This document shows positions 53,208 through 62,714 of a stretch of DNA of 64,000 nt, piece by piece (position 1 is the stretch's first letter; each line of letters begins with the position of its first letter). Source of the stretch: Bacillota bacterium. GTDB lineage: Bacteria > Bacillota > SHA-98 > Ch115. The DNA lies in assembly GCA_013178415.1 (NCBI GenBank), contig JABLXA010000013.1:19942-83941 (forward strand), written 5' to 3'. Under the pieces are notes generated by a model, which made no database searches, was not told the DNA's origin, and was given only the letters and a program-made list of their open reading frames with translations. Position numbers and translations under genes: made by a program.

Positions 53208-53411
53208 ATGAGCCGTCGTGATATTGAGTATCCGGAGAATACGCCGGATATGCCGGACAATGCTGAGGAATCCATAAAATGCCCCCAGTGCGGAAATTTG
53301 GTCGGGATCACGGAATTTCAAGCACAGCAGGCAGTTACATGTCCCATTTGCGGGACGACCACCAATCTGAGGTTGCATAAGAAATTTGGAGGATCAAACG
53401 AGGAATACTGA
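53208..53411 (+). CDS. Small zinc-ribbon protein
   Basis: 67 residues. CPQCGNLV and CPICGTTT give four Cys for one zinc ribbon; the N-terminus is acidic and probably disordered. Its ribosome site GGAGGTGATG is near-perfect but lies inside a hairpin. Follows the activator gene by about 120 nt. Function unknown. Confidence 0.75.
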   Translation: MSRRDIEYPENTPDMPDNAEESIKCPQCGNLVGITEFQAQQAVTCPICGTTTNLRLHKKFGGSNEEY

Positions 53412-53446
53412 CCGTCATTTCAAGGCCGCTCCATAGGATATGAGGA

Positions 53447-53472
53447 AGTCCCCCGCAATGCCGCGGGGGACT
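53447..53472. terminator. Hairpin between convergent genes
   Basis: AGTCCCCCGC (53447-53456) pairs with GCGGGGGACT (53463-53472), 10 bp with a 6-nt loop, between the zinc-ribbon gene and the convergent P-loop protein gene. No strong T-run follows. Confidence 0.55.
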
Positions 53473-53533
53473 CGATATTTGTATCTTACCGCGCCCGGCG
53501 CGCTGAATTCAATATCCCAACAATATGCCGGAC

Positions 53534-55384
53534 TCAGACATTGTTGTCTTTTCGTGAGGTTATCAATTGAAGCATGGCTCTAGCCACAACCTCTGGGCCC
53601 TCTGTTTCATATCCGGGGATTCCGAGGCGTGTGCGAATCTGGCCGACAAAGACCTGGCTCGAGAAGGCAGCTTCAAAATGCCTGGATGCCAGTTCCTCAT
53701 GGAGCTCCCGGTACTGCGGCGGTCCGAAGATGTTGGCAAAGTAACTATGGACAAGCCCTGTCGCGGTTGTGGTTCCCTTCGCCATGGCAGTCCCTTCCCT
53801 GAAGACTCGCATTGCCTCATTCAGATCAACAAAACGTTCTACAACAGGATGAAGCTCGTCGACTTCCTCATAATTATTGGCATAGAGTAAGTAATCTACC
53901 CTATAGCCATGGAGCACCTCATCCAGAGTGGTCACAGGAATGACCACTCGCGCGTTCACTTTCTGCGGGCTCATGATTATCGCCCGGTCTATCTGCCCGA
54001 AGGCATATCCAGGACTCAAGTCATCGAGCCGTACGAATGCGCCTATTTCGGTGCCATAGCCCCTGAGGCGTCCATCTTCATCGACTTCCAATGACCCCAT
54101 ATCATCAGCGATTATCCGCAGCAGGCGTATTTGATCCTCTCCCAGTACACGAAAGGCCTCCAGAGTCTCGGATTTTCCGGTTGCTGTATCACCGATGATA
54201 ACGATGTTTGCCTCGGCTCCACTTTTGAGGCATATCCGAGTCATTGCCCCGTGAAATGGCATCCTCTTCAGCTTTTTCATGACATATATATTGTGCAGCG
54301 TCAGGATCATTTTCTTCAAATAACCAAAATATCCATATTTGTCTTCACAGGGCACTGCAGCGACAAGCTGAGAAGCGTTTCCGTCCTCATAGAATACCGT
54401 TGGAAGCTCGCCGAATCTTCTCATTGCTTCAGGAGGCGCGCCGAAGAGATAGATTGCATCAGGTCCCCGAGCGATCTGCTCATCAGATGCCAACTCAAAC
54501 AAGTTGGCGAGGGAACACCCCAGCCCCATGAATTGGCGATGGAAATAGACGAAGACTATGACCGGCCCCACCTGGGCAGGGTAACATAGCCATTCATCTG
54601 ACTCAAGTTTGATGTCGTCGAGGGGATTCTCGGCGACCTTTTTAAACTGGCCCGTCCGTTTGTTCATTGGCGGGTCAATGATCAGCGGCGGATCGATCAA
54701 GACCTGCCTTATGAATGGTATATGGCGCAGAACTTCATAGCAGCCTCCAGGACATGGCCATTTCTTGGGCGCGGCGATCAGGCCGACCTGCGCCCCTGCC
54801 GCAACCTGGCGGTAGATCCTCGGATGATCTCCAGTTATGTTTTCCTGGATATCCCGGTATGCTGCTCTCACCAGGTCGGTCAGGAGCCCAATCGTGTCGT
54901 TGAATGTACGGTATGGCCTGGAATCCAGCCTCCTCCCGCCGATTTCTGAATAGCACACAAGAAAACGGTCAAAACGTCTCCAGTAATTGTAGAGCTCCTC
55001 CACGAATTCGTTGAGCAGCTTCGGCTTCTTCAGAAGGGGCGCAGCTTCCGGGACCAGCCGGACGGCTTGATCTAGTGGGAGCTGGCCGAGGGCACGCAGC
55101 AGGGAGATGATGGATCTTTCACTGTTCGCGCCCGGCGCTGGAAGGACGTCGGAGCCATTCGGTTCCTGTTCGACATCTCTTAGGACATCTAGGAAAGGAG
55201 AATCCTTTTCCCTGAGTTCTTCTACGAAGTTGTGAACTATAGAAGAAAAAAGATTGCTATTGAGGAGTTCCTTCGTATTACTGCATATCTCTCCATCGTT
55301 CTTCAATATAATCTGGCGCGGCGACCAGACGATTTGCGTAAGCGACAAGACTCTCAACCCCTTCGCATAGGCACCTGGGTTCAT
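53534..55384 (-). CDS. P-loop protein of the PEPCK/HPr-kinase fold, orphan
   Basis: 616 residues. The C-terminal half contains IVIIGDTATGKSETLEAFR with P-loop GDTATGKS at 398-405 and ADDMG at 427-430, the layout of the PEP carboxykinase/HPr kinase superfamily (HPr kinase motif GxSGxGKSE). The N-terminal 380 residues are helical then beta-rich and of no known family. It may be a kinase or phosphorylase of unknown target; not a true PEPCK, since its P-loop and metal motifs differ. It is transcribed alone. Confidence 0.6.
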   Translation of the reverse strand: MNPGAYAKGLRVLSLTQIVWSPRQIILKNDGEICSNTKELLNSNLFSSIVHNFVEELREKDSPFLDVLRDVEQEPNGSDVLPAPGANSERSIISLLRALGQLPLDQAVRLVPEAAPLLKKPKLLNEFVEELYNYWRRFDRFLVCYSEIGGRRLDSRPYRTFNDTIGLLTDLVRAAYRDIQENITGDHPRIYRQVAAGAQVGLIAAPKKWPCPGGCYEVLRHIPFIRQVLIDPPLIIDPPMNKRTGQFKKVAENPLDDIKLESDEWLCYPAQVGPVIVFVYFHRQFMGLGCSLANLFELASDEQIARGPDAIYLFGAPPEAMRRFGELPTVFYEDGNASQLVAAVPCEDKYGYFGYLKKMILTLHNIYVMKKLKRMPFHGAMTRICLKSGAEANIVIIGDTATGKSETLEAFRVLGEDQIRLLRIIADDMGSLEVDEDGRLRGYGTEIGAFVRLDDLSPGYAFGQIDRAIIMSPQKVNARVVIPVTTLDEVLHGYRVDYLLYANNYEEVDELHPVVERFVDLNEAMRVFREGTAMAKGTTTATGLVHSYFANIFGPPQYRELHEELASRHFEAAFSSQVFVGQIRTRLGIPGYETEGPEVVARAMLQLITSRKDNNV

Positions 55385-55552
55385 TTGTTTTCATCTAGGA
55401 TAGCTTATTTCCCCGACGAAAACAAGTAGCGCGGACAATTTACGAGAGTAATCGGGCTGTCACCTTTGGTGAGATTATGGTAGACTATAGAGCAAGGAGC
55501 CTAGGGGCTGTGGTAAGCCCGGGAAATAGGATGAGGTGGTATTACGTTCCCC

Positions 55553-56770
55553 GTGGATCCTTTCATATTAATGAGCTTGTCTATAGGCGCGGCGGGTCTT
55601 TTTGAGCAAATCAAGCATGAGCGGGCCATAAGGGCGATTCCGATTCGAGTGCATGTAAATGGCACACGAGGTAAATCTAGTGTCACTAGACTGATTGCAG
55701 CAGCCCTGAGGGGCGGCGGGATGAAAGTGCTGGCCAAGACCACAGGTTCGGCCGCCAGGATGATCTTGCCCGATGGTGAGGAAGTGCCGCTAGTCAGGCG
55801 AGGGCCCGCTACGATCCTGGAATATATACCGGTTCTCCGAGAGGCGGCAAGGCGGCATGTGGATGCGGCAGTCATTGAATGCATGGCAGTAAGGCCTGAA
55901 TATCAGTGGTTCGCTCAGCACCGTCTCATCAAGGCGACCCATCTTGTCATCACCAATACCAGGCAAGACCATATGAGCGAGATGGGTTCGACTGAGGAAG
56001 AGATCGCGAGATCCTTATGCACGACCGTCCCACAGGGCGGGATCGTCTTCACGACAGAGAGATCGAACCTGACACTCATTCGCCAGGAAGCGCAAAGACT
56101 GGGGAGCGCTGTCTTGATCCCTGATGATCTTGGCTATCCATCAGGGAATTCTGATGTTGTGCGACAACTTGTGCAGAACCTTCCTTACCCCGAGTTTGAG
56201 GAAAATATAAGCCTTGCTTTGGCCGTAGCCAGATGCCTTGGCATCCCGGAGCATGATGCTGTAGAGGGAATGATGCTTGTAAAGCCCGATCCCGGGGCCT
56301 TGAAGATAATAGAGTGCGACTGGCCTCAAATGGGGGTTCGCTCCTATTTTATAAGCGCTTTTGCCGCAAACGATGTCCAATCAGCAGAGACAGTGGTAAG
56401 ACGGGTATATGAGATCCTAGGATTGGACAGGCTCCCCCTTTTCGGAATCCTCAACTGCAGATCTGATCGTGTCGATAGAACCATCCAATGGATGAAGGCC
56501 ATATCACAAGGCCGATTTCGGATATTTAGGGGTGTTATCGGGATAGGCCCGGATAGTCATCGCCTCAAGACCCTCCTGCCCGTCAGCCGGAGGGAAGGGT
56601 GGGACCTTGATATTTTGGGGAACGCCTCTGCCGGCATGGTAATGAATGTGCTTCAAGGAAAAATGGCTTCAGGTGGGGGTGCCTTTGGGCTCGGCAATAT
56701 ATCCGGCATCGGGATGAGTCTGGTAAATTTGTGGGAGAGGATGGGCAGATCCTTGGCGTGGAAACCTTGA
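55553..56770 (+). CDS. pgsB: Poly-gamma-glutamate synthase ligase subunit
   Basis: 405 residues; GTG start. P-loop VNGTRGKSSVTRLIAAAL (about 35-52), then VIECMAVRPEYQWFAQHRLI, typical of PgsB/CapB (Mur-ligase-like). Joins glutamate residues into the capsule or released polymer. Overlaps pgsC by 40 nt. A short leader lies between it and the divergent P-loop gene. Confidence 0.92.
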   Translation: MDPFILMSLSIGAAGLFEQIKHERAIRAIPIRVHVNGTRGKSSVTRLIAAALRGGGMKVLAKTTGSAARMILPDGEEVPLVRRGPATILEYIPVLREAARRHVDAAVIECMAVRPEYQWFAQHRLIKATHLVITNTRQDHMSEMGSTEEEIARSLCTTVPQGGIVFTTERSNLTLIRQEAQRLGSAVLIPDDLGYPSGNSDVVRQLVQNLPYPEFEENISLALAVARCLGIPEHDAVEGMMLVKPDPGALKIIECDWPQMGVRSYFISAFAANDVQSAETVVRRVYEILGLDRLPLFGILNCRSDRVDRTIQWMKAISQGRFRIFRGVIGIGPDSHRLKTLLPVSRREGWDLDILGNASAGMVMNVLQGKMASGGGAFGLGNISGIGMSLVNLWERMGRSLAWKP

Positions 56771-57213
56771 TCGGGGTAGGCGCTATATGTAGTATTCTGG
56801 TGACTGAGCTATTTCATATTTCGCCCGGGGGCCTTATAATTCCGGGTTACCTGTTGGTCTGTTCAAGGCATCCCTTGTGGCTGCTCGCTCCAGTTGGGGT
56901 GGCGTTCATCGCAATGGAATCGTACAAGATTCTGTCGCGCCACATTCTATTGTTTGGCCGGCGGAAATTTTCAGCTATGGTGATAATTGGGATGCTAGTG
57001 TGGGGTATAGCTATAAGAATCCTGGCGAATTGGGTGGATTTGACCAGGTTGCCCGGGCCTGAATGGAGCATCGTCGCATATTTCGCGCCTGGGCTCATGG
57101 CTTCGGATATGGAGCGGCAGGGGGTAGTGAAGACTCTCATATCAGCCATAGCCGCTGTGGCGCTTCTCAAGGCCGCGCTGATGATATTTGGGTTCCTCGT
57201 TCCAGCCATATGA
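56731..57213 (+). CDS. pgsC: Poly-gamma-glutamate synthase membrane subunit
   Basis: 160 residues with about five membrane segments (ICSILVTELFHISPGGLIIP, the family-typical GGLIIPGY). GTG start at 56731 overlapping pgsB. With PgsB it forms the polymerase complex. pgsA and pgsE are not found in the following stretch. It ends 4 nt before the convergent MATE gene. Confidence 0.9.
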   Translation: MGEDGQILGVETLIGVGAICSILVTELFHISPGGLIIPGYLLVCSRHPLWLLAPVGVAFIAMESYKILSRHILLFGRRKFSAMVIIGMLVWGIAIRILANWVDLTRLPGPEWSIVAYFAPGLMASDMERQGVVKTLISAIAAVALLKAALMIFGFLVPAI

Positions 57214-57217
57214 TCCT

Positions 57218-58588
57218 TTATTCTGCGGGATTTGGCTCCATTCTTGGATGCCTGATGGCCTTTTTTTGCCACCTTCCCGTCCGGTAGTAGAGCCAGCTGA
57301 GGATAACTCCCACAACCGGGCTCGAGGCTACAGCCATCCAAATGCCGCGGACGCCAAGGGCAGGCATGGACGATAGATAGCGCGCCAATGGCACGCGGAC
57401 GAACCAAAGTCCAGCCATGGTGTTGATCATCCCCGGAACAGTGTCTCCTGCTCCCCTCATCACGCCATTCAAAGTGAACATAATAGCCATGGGCAAATAC
57501 GAAAGGCTGACTGTCCTGAGATAGCTTGCCCCAAGTTGAAGCACTTCACGGTCCGTGGTGAAGATCGATAGTAGGGAGCGCGGAACGGTCACCATGACAA
57601 GCGTCATAAAAAGGGAGACGGCGGACACTATGCGTATGCTGGCCCTCACTGTCTCCCGTACTCGCTCGTGTTTACCGGCTCCCAGGTTTTGTCCCACAAG
57701 GGATGACACGGCCAGGCTAAAAGTCATCGCCGGCAGAAATGCGAATTGATCCAGGCGTAGGCCTACCCCGTAGGCCGCGACCACGTTCTTGCCAAATGAA
57801 TTCACTATGGAGCTTACTGCAAGCCCAGCGAGCGAGACCACAAGCTGTTGGGCCCCGGCAGGGAGGCCGATCTTGAACAGGTTCTTTATAAGATATAGAT
57901 CAAATCCGCGAAAGTTGACGTGGATTTTTATCTTGTTTACCCGGGCGATATGCCTGAAACCGAGGAAGGCCGATATGGCCTGCGCTATCACTGTCGCTAG
58001 CGCCGCTCCCGTGACTCCCATGCGTGGGAATGGCCATATGCCAAAGATCATAATGGGATCTAACACAATATTTAAGAGGGTGGCATACGCCAGGAAGATC
58101 AAGGGAGTCCTTGAATCACCCATTCCACGCAGGATTGCCCCGATGATGTTGTAAAGGAACATAAAAGTGAGGCCGGCCAGAAACACGACGAGGTATTCAG
58201 AGGCCATTTCAAATATCTCGGCAGGCGTATTAACAAGCTCCAGGATCTGCCGGTTGAGCGCTATTCCGAGAATGGAAACTGCTACTGCCACTATCGTCAG
58301 GAGCATAATTGAGTTATCAATGGTAAGCTCCATTAAATCCTGCTGTCTCGCCCCCTTGAACTGTGCAACCAGTACTGTGGTCGCCATTGTGAGGCCCATG
58401 GCCACCGCGATGAGCGAGAATATTATAGGGGCGCTGACAGATACTGCCGCCAGAGCTCCTGGTCCCAGAAAACGACCGACCCAGATGCTATCAACGGTAT
58501 TGTAGAATGTTTGGAGGAGATTTCCCAGCAACATGGGGATGGAGAACCTGATCAGGTGATTGGGGATGCTCCCCTCGGTGAAATCCAT
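57218..58588 (-). CDS. MATE-family efflux transporter
   Basis: The ATG at 58588 (MDFTEGSIPNHLIRFSIPML) is preferred; the frame is open from 58675. About 456 residues and twelve membrane segments; GRFLGPGALAAVSVSAPIIF and LVGQNLGAGKHERVRETVRA are MATE hallmarks. Cation-coupled export of organic molecules. Ribosome site weak. Confidence 0.9.
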   Translation of the reverse strand: MDFTEGSIPNHLIRFSIPMLLGNLLQTFYNTVDSIWVGRFLGPGALAAVSVSAPIIFSLIAVAMGLTMATTVLVAQFKGARQQDLMELTIDNSIMLLTIVAVAVSILGIALNRQILELVNTPAEIFEMASEYLVVFLAGLTFMFLYNIIGAILRGMGDSRTPLIFLAYATLLNIVLDPIMIFGIWPFPRMGVTGAALATVIAQAISAFLGFRHIARVNKIKIHVNFRGFDLYLIKNLFKIGLPAGAQQLVVSLAGLAVSSIVNSFGKNVVAAYGVGLRLDQFAFLPAMTFSLAVSSLVGQNLGAGKHERVRETVRASIRIVSAVSLFMTLVMVTVPRSLLSIFTTDREVLQLGASYLRTVSLSYLPMAIMFTLNGVMRGAGDTVPGMINTMAGLWFVRVPLARYLSSMPALGVRGIWMAVASSPVVGVILSWLYYRTGRWQKKAIRHPRMEPNPAE

Positions 58589-58939
58589 TGTGTGGTCTCT
58601 GGGCAATGGGCTCTTCCTCTCTTTAGCGCAAATAGGTCCAGACAAATGCGGATTGCCCGCCAAAAATGGGCCCAAACGACGCCCGCGGCATCTCTATTCC
58701 CATCATGATTGTCTGAATTCTACTATACCCGATAGGCAGGGGCCTGCGCAAGCCGACGCAAACCCTGTAGGCGCGATCTTTCCAGCGTTGTTTTTCCTTT
58801 TGGATATGCTATATTATACTATGAACGACTGGCAGACATGGAAACTAGAGCCTGCCACTGCCGCGAACAGCTCGAAAGGGAGGGAGCAGTCGTATTCCTG
58901 AGTCATCATGGATCGTCGGGAATACTATCGCGCGATTTT
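58589..58939. other. Divergent promoter region of MATE and flavoprotein genes
   Basis: On the plus strand TTGTTT (58788-58793), 16 nt, TATATT (58810-58815) forms a likely promoter. On the minus strand TTGCGC (58746-58751), 18 nt, TATAGT (58722-58727) is a weaker one for MATE. No gene is supported in this stretch. Confidence 0.45.
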
Positions 58940-59509
58940 ATGGCCAAGATTCCTGTTCCATTGGAAAATGCAGTGACTCTCGTAAACCATGGGCCGACAG
59001 TCCTCATTTCGACTAATGATCCCAACTTGGGCCGGCCCAATGTTTTTGCGCTCGCCTGGATCACGCCGGTGGGCTTTGAACCGCCGACCATTATGATCGC
59101 TGTATCATCGGGCAATTATTCTGATCAGCTCATATCGTCGACGGGGGAGTTTGTGGTGAACATACCCAATAGCTCGCTGGCTGATAAAGTTGATTACTGC
59201 GGCAACGTATCCGGCCGGGCGGTGGATAAATTCAAGGCCGCGGGACTTACGGCCATCCCCGCTCAAAAGGTCGGCGCGCCCTTGGTCGAGGAATGCATAG
59301 GACACTTGGAATGCCGGGTTATCGAGAGAAAACCCTGGCAGGGCGATTCCCTCTACTTCGCCGAGATCCTGGCTGCATCGGCAGATGAAGGGCTCTTCGA
59401 GAAGAAATGGGACATGGATAACCCACGAGCCCATAGCATTCACCACATGGGCGGGAATCATTATGCCATTGCAGATCATTCAATAGAGATAAATATAAAT
59501 ATCGGGTAA
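58940..59509 (+). CDS. Flavin reductase-like FMN-binding protein
   Basis: The ATG at 58940 is family-consistent; the frame is open from 58838 without a ribosome site for either. 189 residues, split-barrel flavin-binding fold: PVPLENAVTLVNHGPTVLIS, NVFALAWITPVGFEPPTIMI, GEFVVNIPN and GHLECRVIERKPWQGDSLYF. Likely NAD(P)H:flavin oxidoreductase or flavoredoxin. Role in the cell unclear. Confidence 0.8.
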   Translation: MAKIPVPLENAVTLVNHGPTVLISTNDPNLGRPNVFALAWITPVGFEPPTIMIAVSSGNYSDQLISSTGEFVVNIPNSSLADKVDYCGNVSGRAVDKFKAAGLTAIPAQKVGAPLVEECIGHLECRVIERKPWQGDSLYFAEILAASADEGLFEKKWDMDNPRAHSIHHMGGNHYAIADHSIEININIG

Positions 59510-59599
59510 AATCGGGAATCTCCTGAAGGTGATTCTCCATATTTGGCGAAGTCATATCCGTTGGGATGAAATCTTGGGGGTAGGGGGATTCCGTCACCT

Positions 59600-62500
59600 A
59601 TGTTATCTGCGCGGTTTGTGCGACCTCGGTTGCCTTTACCGGGACCTGGATTTTCTCGTTTTCTCCCCTATTTGTCATTTTTCTGTATCCTAATCTGTTT
59701 TGTGATATGGGAACCAGATTACAGTCTGGCTTCCCCCTCTGCATCGCAACCTTCCGGCCAGTACACAGTGAAGCCCGAGGATGTATTGGATATTTCCGTG
59801 TGGGGTCATGAGGACCTGAGGGGAGTAATGACTGTCAGAGAGGACGGGATGATCACTTTTCCTCTCGCAGGTGAGGTCAAGGTTTCGGGACTTACAGTGT
59901 CCGAGCTTCAGGAAGTGCTTGAGAAGCGGCTGTCAGATTACGTCAAGGATCCTCGGGTGACCGTAGTCGTAAAGCAGGAAAAGCCTTTCAAGATTCAGGT
60001 CCTTGGTGCCGTCAAAGTCCCGGGCAGTTATAACTTTCCTGGCCGCATACCGCTCACTGACGCTCTTGCCTCAGCTGGCGGCGTGACTCCCGAGGGGGAC
60101 TTGAGCGCAATCGCCATTACCAGCCGTCAGGGCGGCGACGGGGCGCCCTTGACCAGGCGATTCAATCTCGAAGGCATCTTGTCTGGCGAAGGCACTCAGG
60201 AAGTGCCATTATTATCTGATGGTGATGTGGTCTACGTTCCTGAGATATTCCGCCGAGTCACCATTCTTGGGGAGATAGCAAAGCCAGGTGTCTATGAGAT
60301 AAAGAAAGGAACGAGACTCCTTGAGGCAATAGCTGCCGCTGGTGGCCCGACACTTCAAGGGGATATTTCAAGTGTGGTTGTATCCAGACAGCAGAATGGC
60401 AAGAATGATACATTCGAGGTGGATCTTGAGCAGATTTCACGGGGGAAGGCAGGGGATTCATCCAAGGATAATCTCGTGCTGGCGCCCGGCGACTCAATCT
60501 ATATTCCGCGAGCCATTGTAGTGCAGGTCCTGGGCGAAGTGAATGCCCCGGGCACCTATCGTCTATCTGCGAAAAGCCGTTTCATCGATGCCATTGCCGT
60601 AGCCGGTGGAGTGAAGACCACAGGGGATCCCGCCTTTATTAGACTAACCAGGTCCGGAGATGGCAAGTCTCTGGTTCCTGAGACCATAATTGTTAATCTG
60701 GACCAGATCCTAAAGGGAGACGCTGATAAGAACTTTCCGTTGAGAGATCAAGATATAATCTCCGTGCCGGCCATTATCAGGCAAGTGTCTGTTTTGGGTG
60801 AAGTGATGAAGGCTGGGGTATTCGATATCAACAAGGATACGCGTGTCCTTGATGTGATAGCCCAGGCAGGAGGCCCGACCGAGCAGGGAGATACTTCTGC
60901 GGTGGTGGTCACGAGGCGGGATGGAGACAAGGTTGAGACCTTCACCCTGGACTTGGACAAGATCTCCATGGGGCTTGCTCCGGGAGACAATATTCTCTTG
61001 AGGCACGGCGACTCCATTTATGTGCCCAGGGCAGTGGTTGTGCAGGTTCTTGGGCAGGTTGAGGCTCCTGGAACATATCGGTTGAAGGCGAAGAGCCGGG
61101 TGGTGGAGGCTATTGCAAAGGCAGGGGGCATCCGGGCTGATGGAGATCCTTCGGCCATCAAGGTGACCAGGGCAGGGGAGAAGGGGCCTGAAACCTATGT
61201 GGTGGATCTCGACGAGATCCTGAAAGGGCGGCCAGAGAAGAACCTGGTGCTGGAGGACCAGGACATAATCTCTGTGCCTGAACTTATAAGGCAAGTCTCC
61301 ATCTTGGGCGAAATATCCAAACCCGGGACATACAAGTTGCATAAGGACATGAAGGTCCTTGACCTTATTGCGGAGGCCGGTGGTCTGAACAAAGACGGAG
61401 ACTCCACCCATGTCCTGCTGAAGAGAAAGCAAGGTGACTCGGAAACAACCTTGACCATAGATCTCAGCGTCCTCTCTTCTCAGGCTGGGACAGGGAATAC
61501 CCCTGAGCTTCGAAATGGTGATATTGTATATGTCCCAAGAGCCCTGAGGATCCAGGTTCTAGGAGCGGTCCGCGCGCCAGGGCCATATGTTCTGCCATCA
61601 GGGAGCACCCTAACTGAGGCAATCGCCAGGGCTGGGGGACTTGATCCAAAGGGGGATCCGACCCATATAACACTCACGAACCGGGTGCCATCTGCAGCTG
61701 GTGATATCCAGAATGGCCCATCCTTGACTCCGAGGGTTGTGAACCTTGAGGAGATCCTGAGCCGGAACAAAGCCCAGGATATCCTTCTTGCCGACGGGGA
61801 CACGATTTTCGTGCCGCAGTTCGTTCTCAAGGTGTCATGCCTCGGCGAAGTCGCAAGACCCGGAGTATTCGACATAGACAAGGATACCCGCCTCCTTGAT
61901 GTTATAGCGCTTGCGGGAGGCCCGACCCAACAAGGAGATACTTCGAGTGTGACGGTTACTAGGCGGTCGGGGGATAGTATCAAGACATTCACGGTAGACC
62001 TGGACAAGATTTCGGCTGGGAGGCTGTCTGGAGAAAATATAGCGCTCCAGCATGGCGATACCATATACGTCCCACGCGCCATAGCAGTCCAGGTCATGGG
62101 GAAAGTGCGTTCGCCAGGTCTTTATTATCTGAAGGCAAAGAGCCGGTTGCTGGATGCCATAGCCAGGGCAGGCGGACCCTTAGATGAGGCTGATACAAGC
62201 AGCATAGTATTTACCACAAAGTCCCACGGGGAAGATGGCAAAGAAGCATCCATGGTGACCGTGACACGTCTGGTGAATGTAGATGGTATATTAGAACAAG
62301 GTAAGGCAGGGGACAATTACGAACTCGCGGATGGTGATGTGATCTTCGTCCCGGAGGCTTTCAGGGATGTAGTTGTGGTCGGCGAGGTGGCACGGCCGGG
62401 CGTGTATAAGGTAGGCAAGGATGCCAGGCTCATGGATGTCATAGCTCAGGCTGGCGGTCCCTCCCCCCGGGCCGCGCTGGAGGCTGTGTGCATCTTTGAG

Positions 62501-62695
62501 CGGGGTCAGGTTTCAAAGGGCCAGGAGGTCAAGCTGGGCATGAATAACCTGCTATTTCAGGGTAACGCCACAAGCAATCCTCCGGTGAAGGCCGGCGATA
62601 TCGTGTACGTGCCGGAGACAAAGAAGCTAGACTGGGGCAAGGTCTTCTCATTCTTATCCGGTCTGAAACTAATCAAGGATCTCATTACTTACTGA
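59600..62695 (+). CDS. Polysaccharide export protein with ten SLBB repeats
   Basis: 1031 residues. Signal or anchor helix at about 22-42; a Poly_export domain (YTVKPEDVLDISVWGHEDLR, about 54-130); then ten SLBB units of about 90 residues, alternating between a VQVLGxVxAPGxYxLxAKSR type and a VSxLGExxKPGxxDIxKDTR type with QGDTS; and a C-terminal amphipathic helix (GKVFSFLSGLKLIKDLI). Wza-type proteins carry two or three SLBB units, so this is unusually long. It exports exopolysaccharide with the Wzz-type neighbour. Confidence 0.88.
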   Translation: MLSARFVRPRLPLPGPGFSRFLPYLSFFCILICFVIWEPDYSLASPSASQPSGQYTVKPEDVLDISVWGHEDLRGVMTVREDGMITFPLAGEVKVSGLTVSELQEVLEKRLSDYVKDPRVTVVVKQEKPFKIQVLGAVKVPGSYNFPGRIPLTDALASAGGVTPEGDLSAIAITSRQGGDGAPLTRRFNLEGILSGEGTQEVPLLSDGDVVYVPEIFRRVTILGEIAKPGVYEIKKGTRLLEAIAAAGGPTLQGDISSVVVSRQQNGKNDTFEVDLEQISRGKAGDSSKDNLVLAPGDSIYIPRAIVVQVLGEVNAPGTYRLSAKSRFIDAIAVAGGVKTTGDPAFIRLTRSGDGKSLVPETIIVNLDQILKGDADKNFPLRDQDIISVPAIIRQVSVLGEVMKAGVFDINKDTRVLDVIAQAGGPTEQGDTSAVVVTRRDGDKVETFTLDLDKISMGLAPGDNILLRHGDSIYVPRAVVVQVLGQVEAPGTYRLKAKSRVVEAIAKAGGIRADGDPSAIKVTRAGEKGPETYVVDLDEILKGRPEKNLVLEDQDIISVPELIRQVSILGEISKPGTYKLHKDMKVLDLIAEAGGLNKDGDSTHVLLKRKQGDSETTLTIDLSVLSSQAGTGNTPELRNGDIVYVPRALRIQVLGAVRAPGPYVLPSGSTLTEAIARAGGLDPKGDPTHITLTNRVPSAAGDIQNGPSLTPRVVNLEEILSRNKAQDILLADGDTIFVPQFVLKVSCLGEVARPGVFDIDKDTRLLDVIALAGGPTQQGDTSSVTVTRRSGDSIKTFTVDLDKISAGRLSGENIALQHGDTIYVPRAIAVQVMGKVRSPGLYYLKAKSRLLDAIARAGGPLDEADTSSIVFTTKSHGEDGKEASMVTVTRLVNVDGILEQGKAGDNYELADGDVIFVPEAFRDVVVVGEVARPGVYKVGKDARLMDVIAQAGGPSPRAALEAVCIFERGQVSKGQEVKLGMNNLLFQGNATSNPPVKAGDIVYVPETKKLDWGKVFSFLSGLKLIKDLITY

Positions 62696-62714
62696 TCGGG
62701 GGACGATTCTCAAT

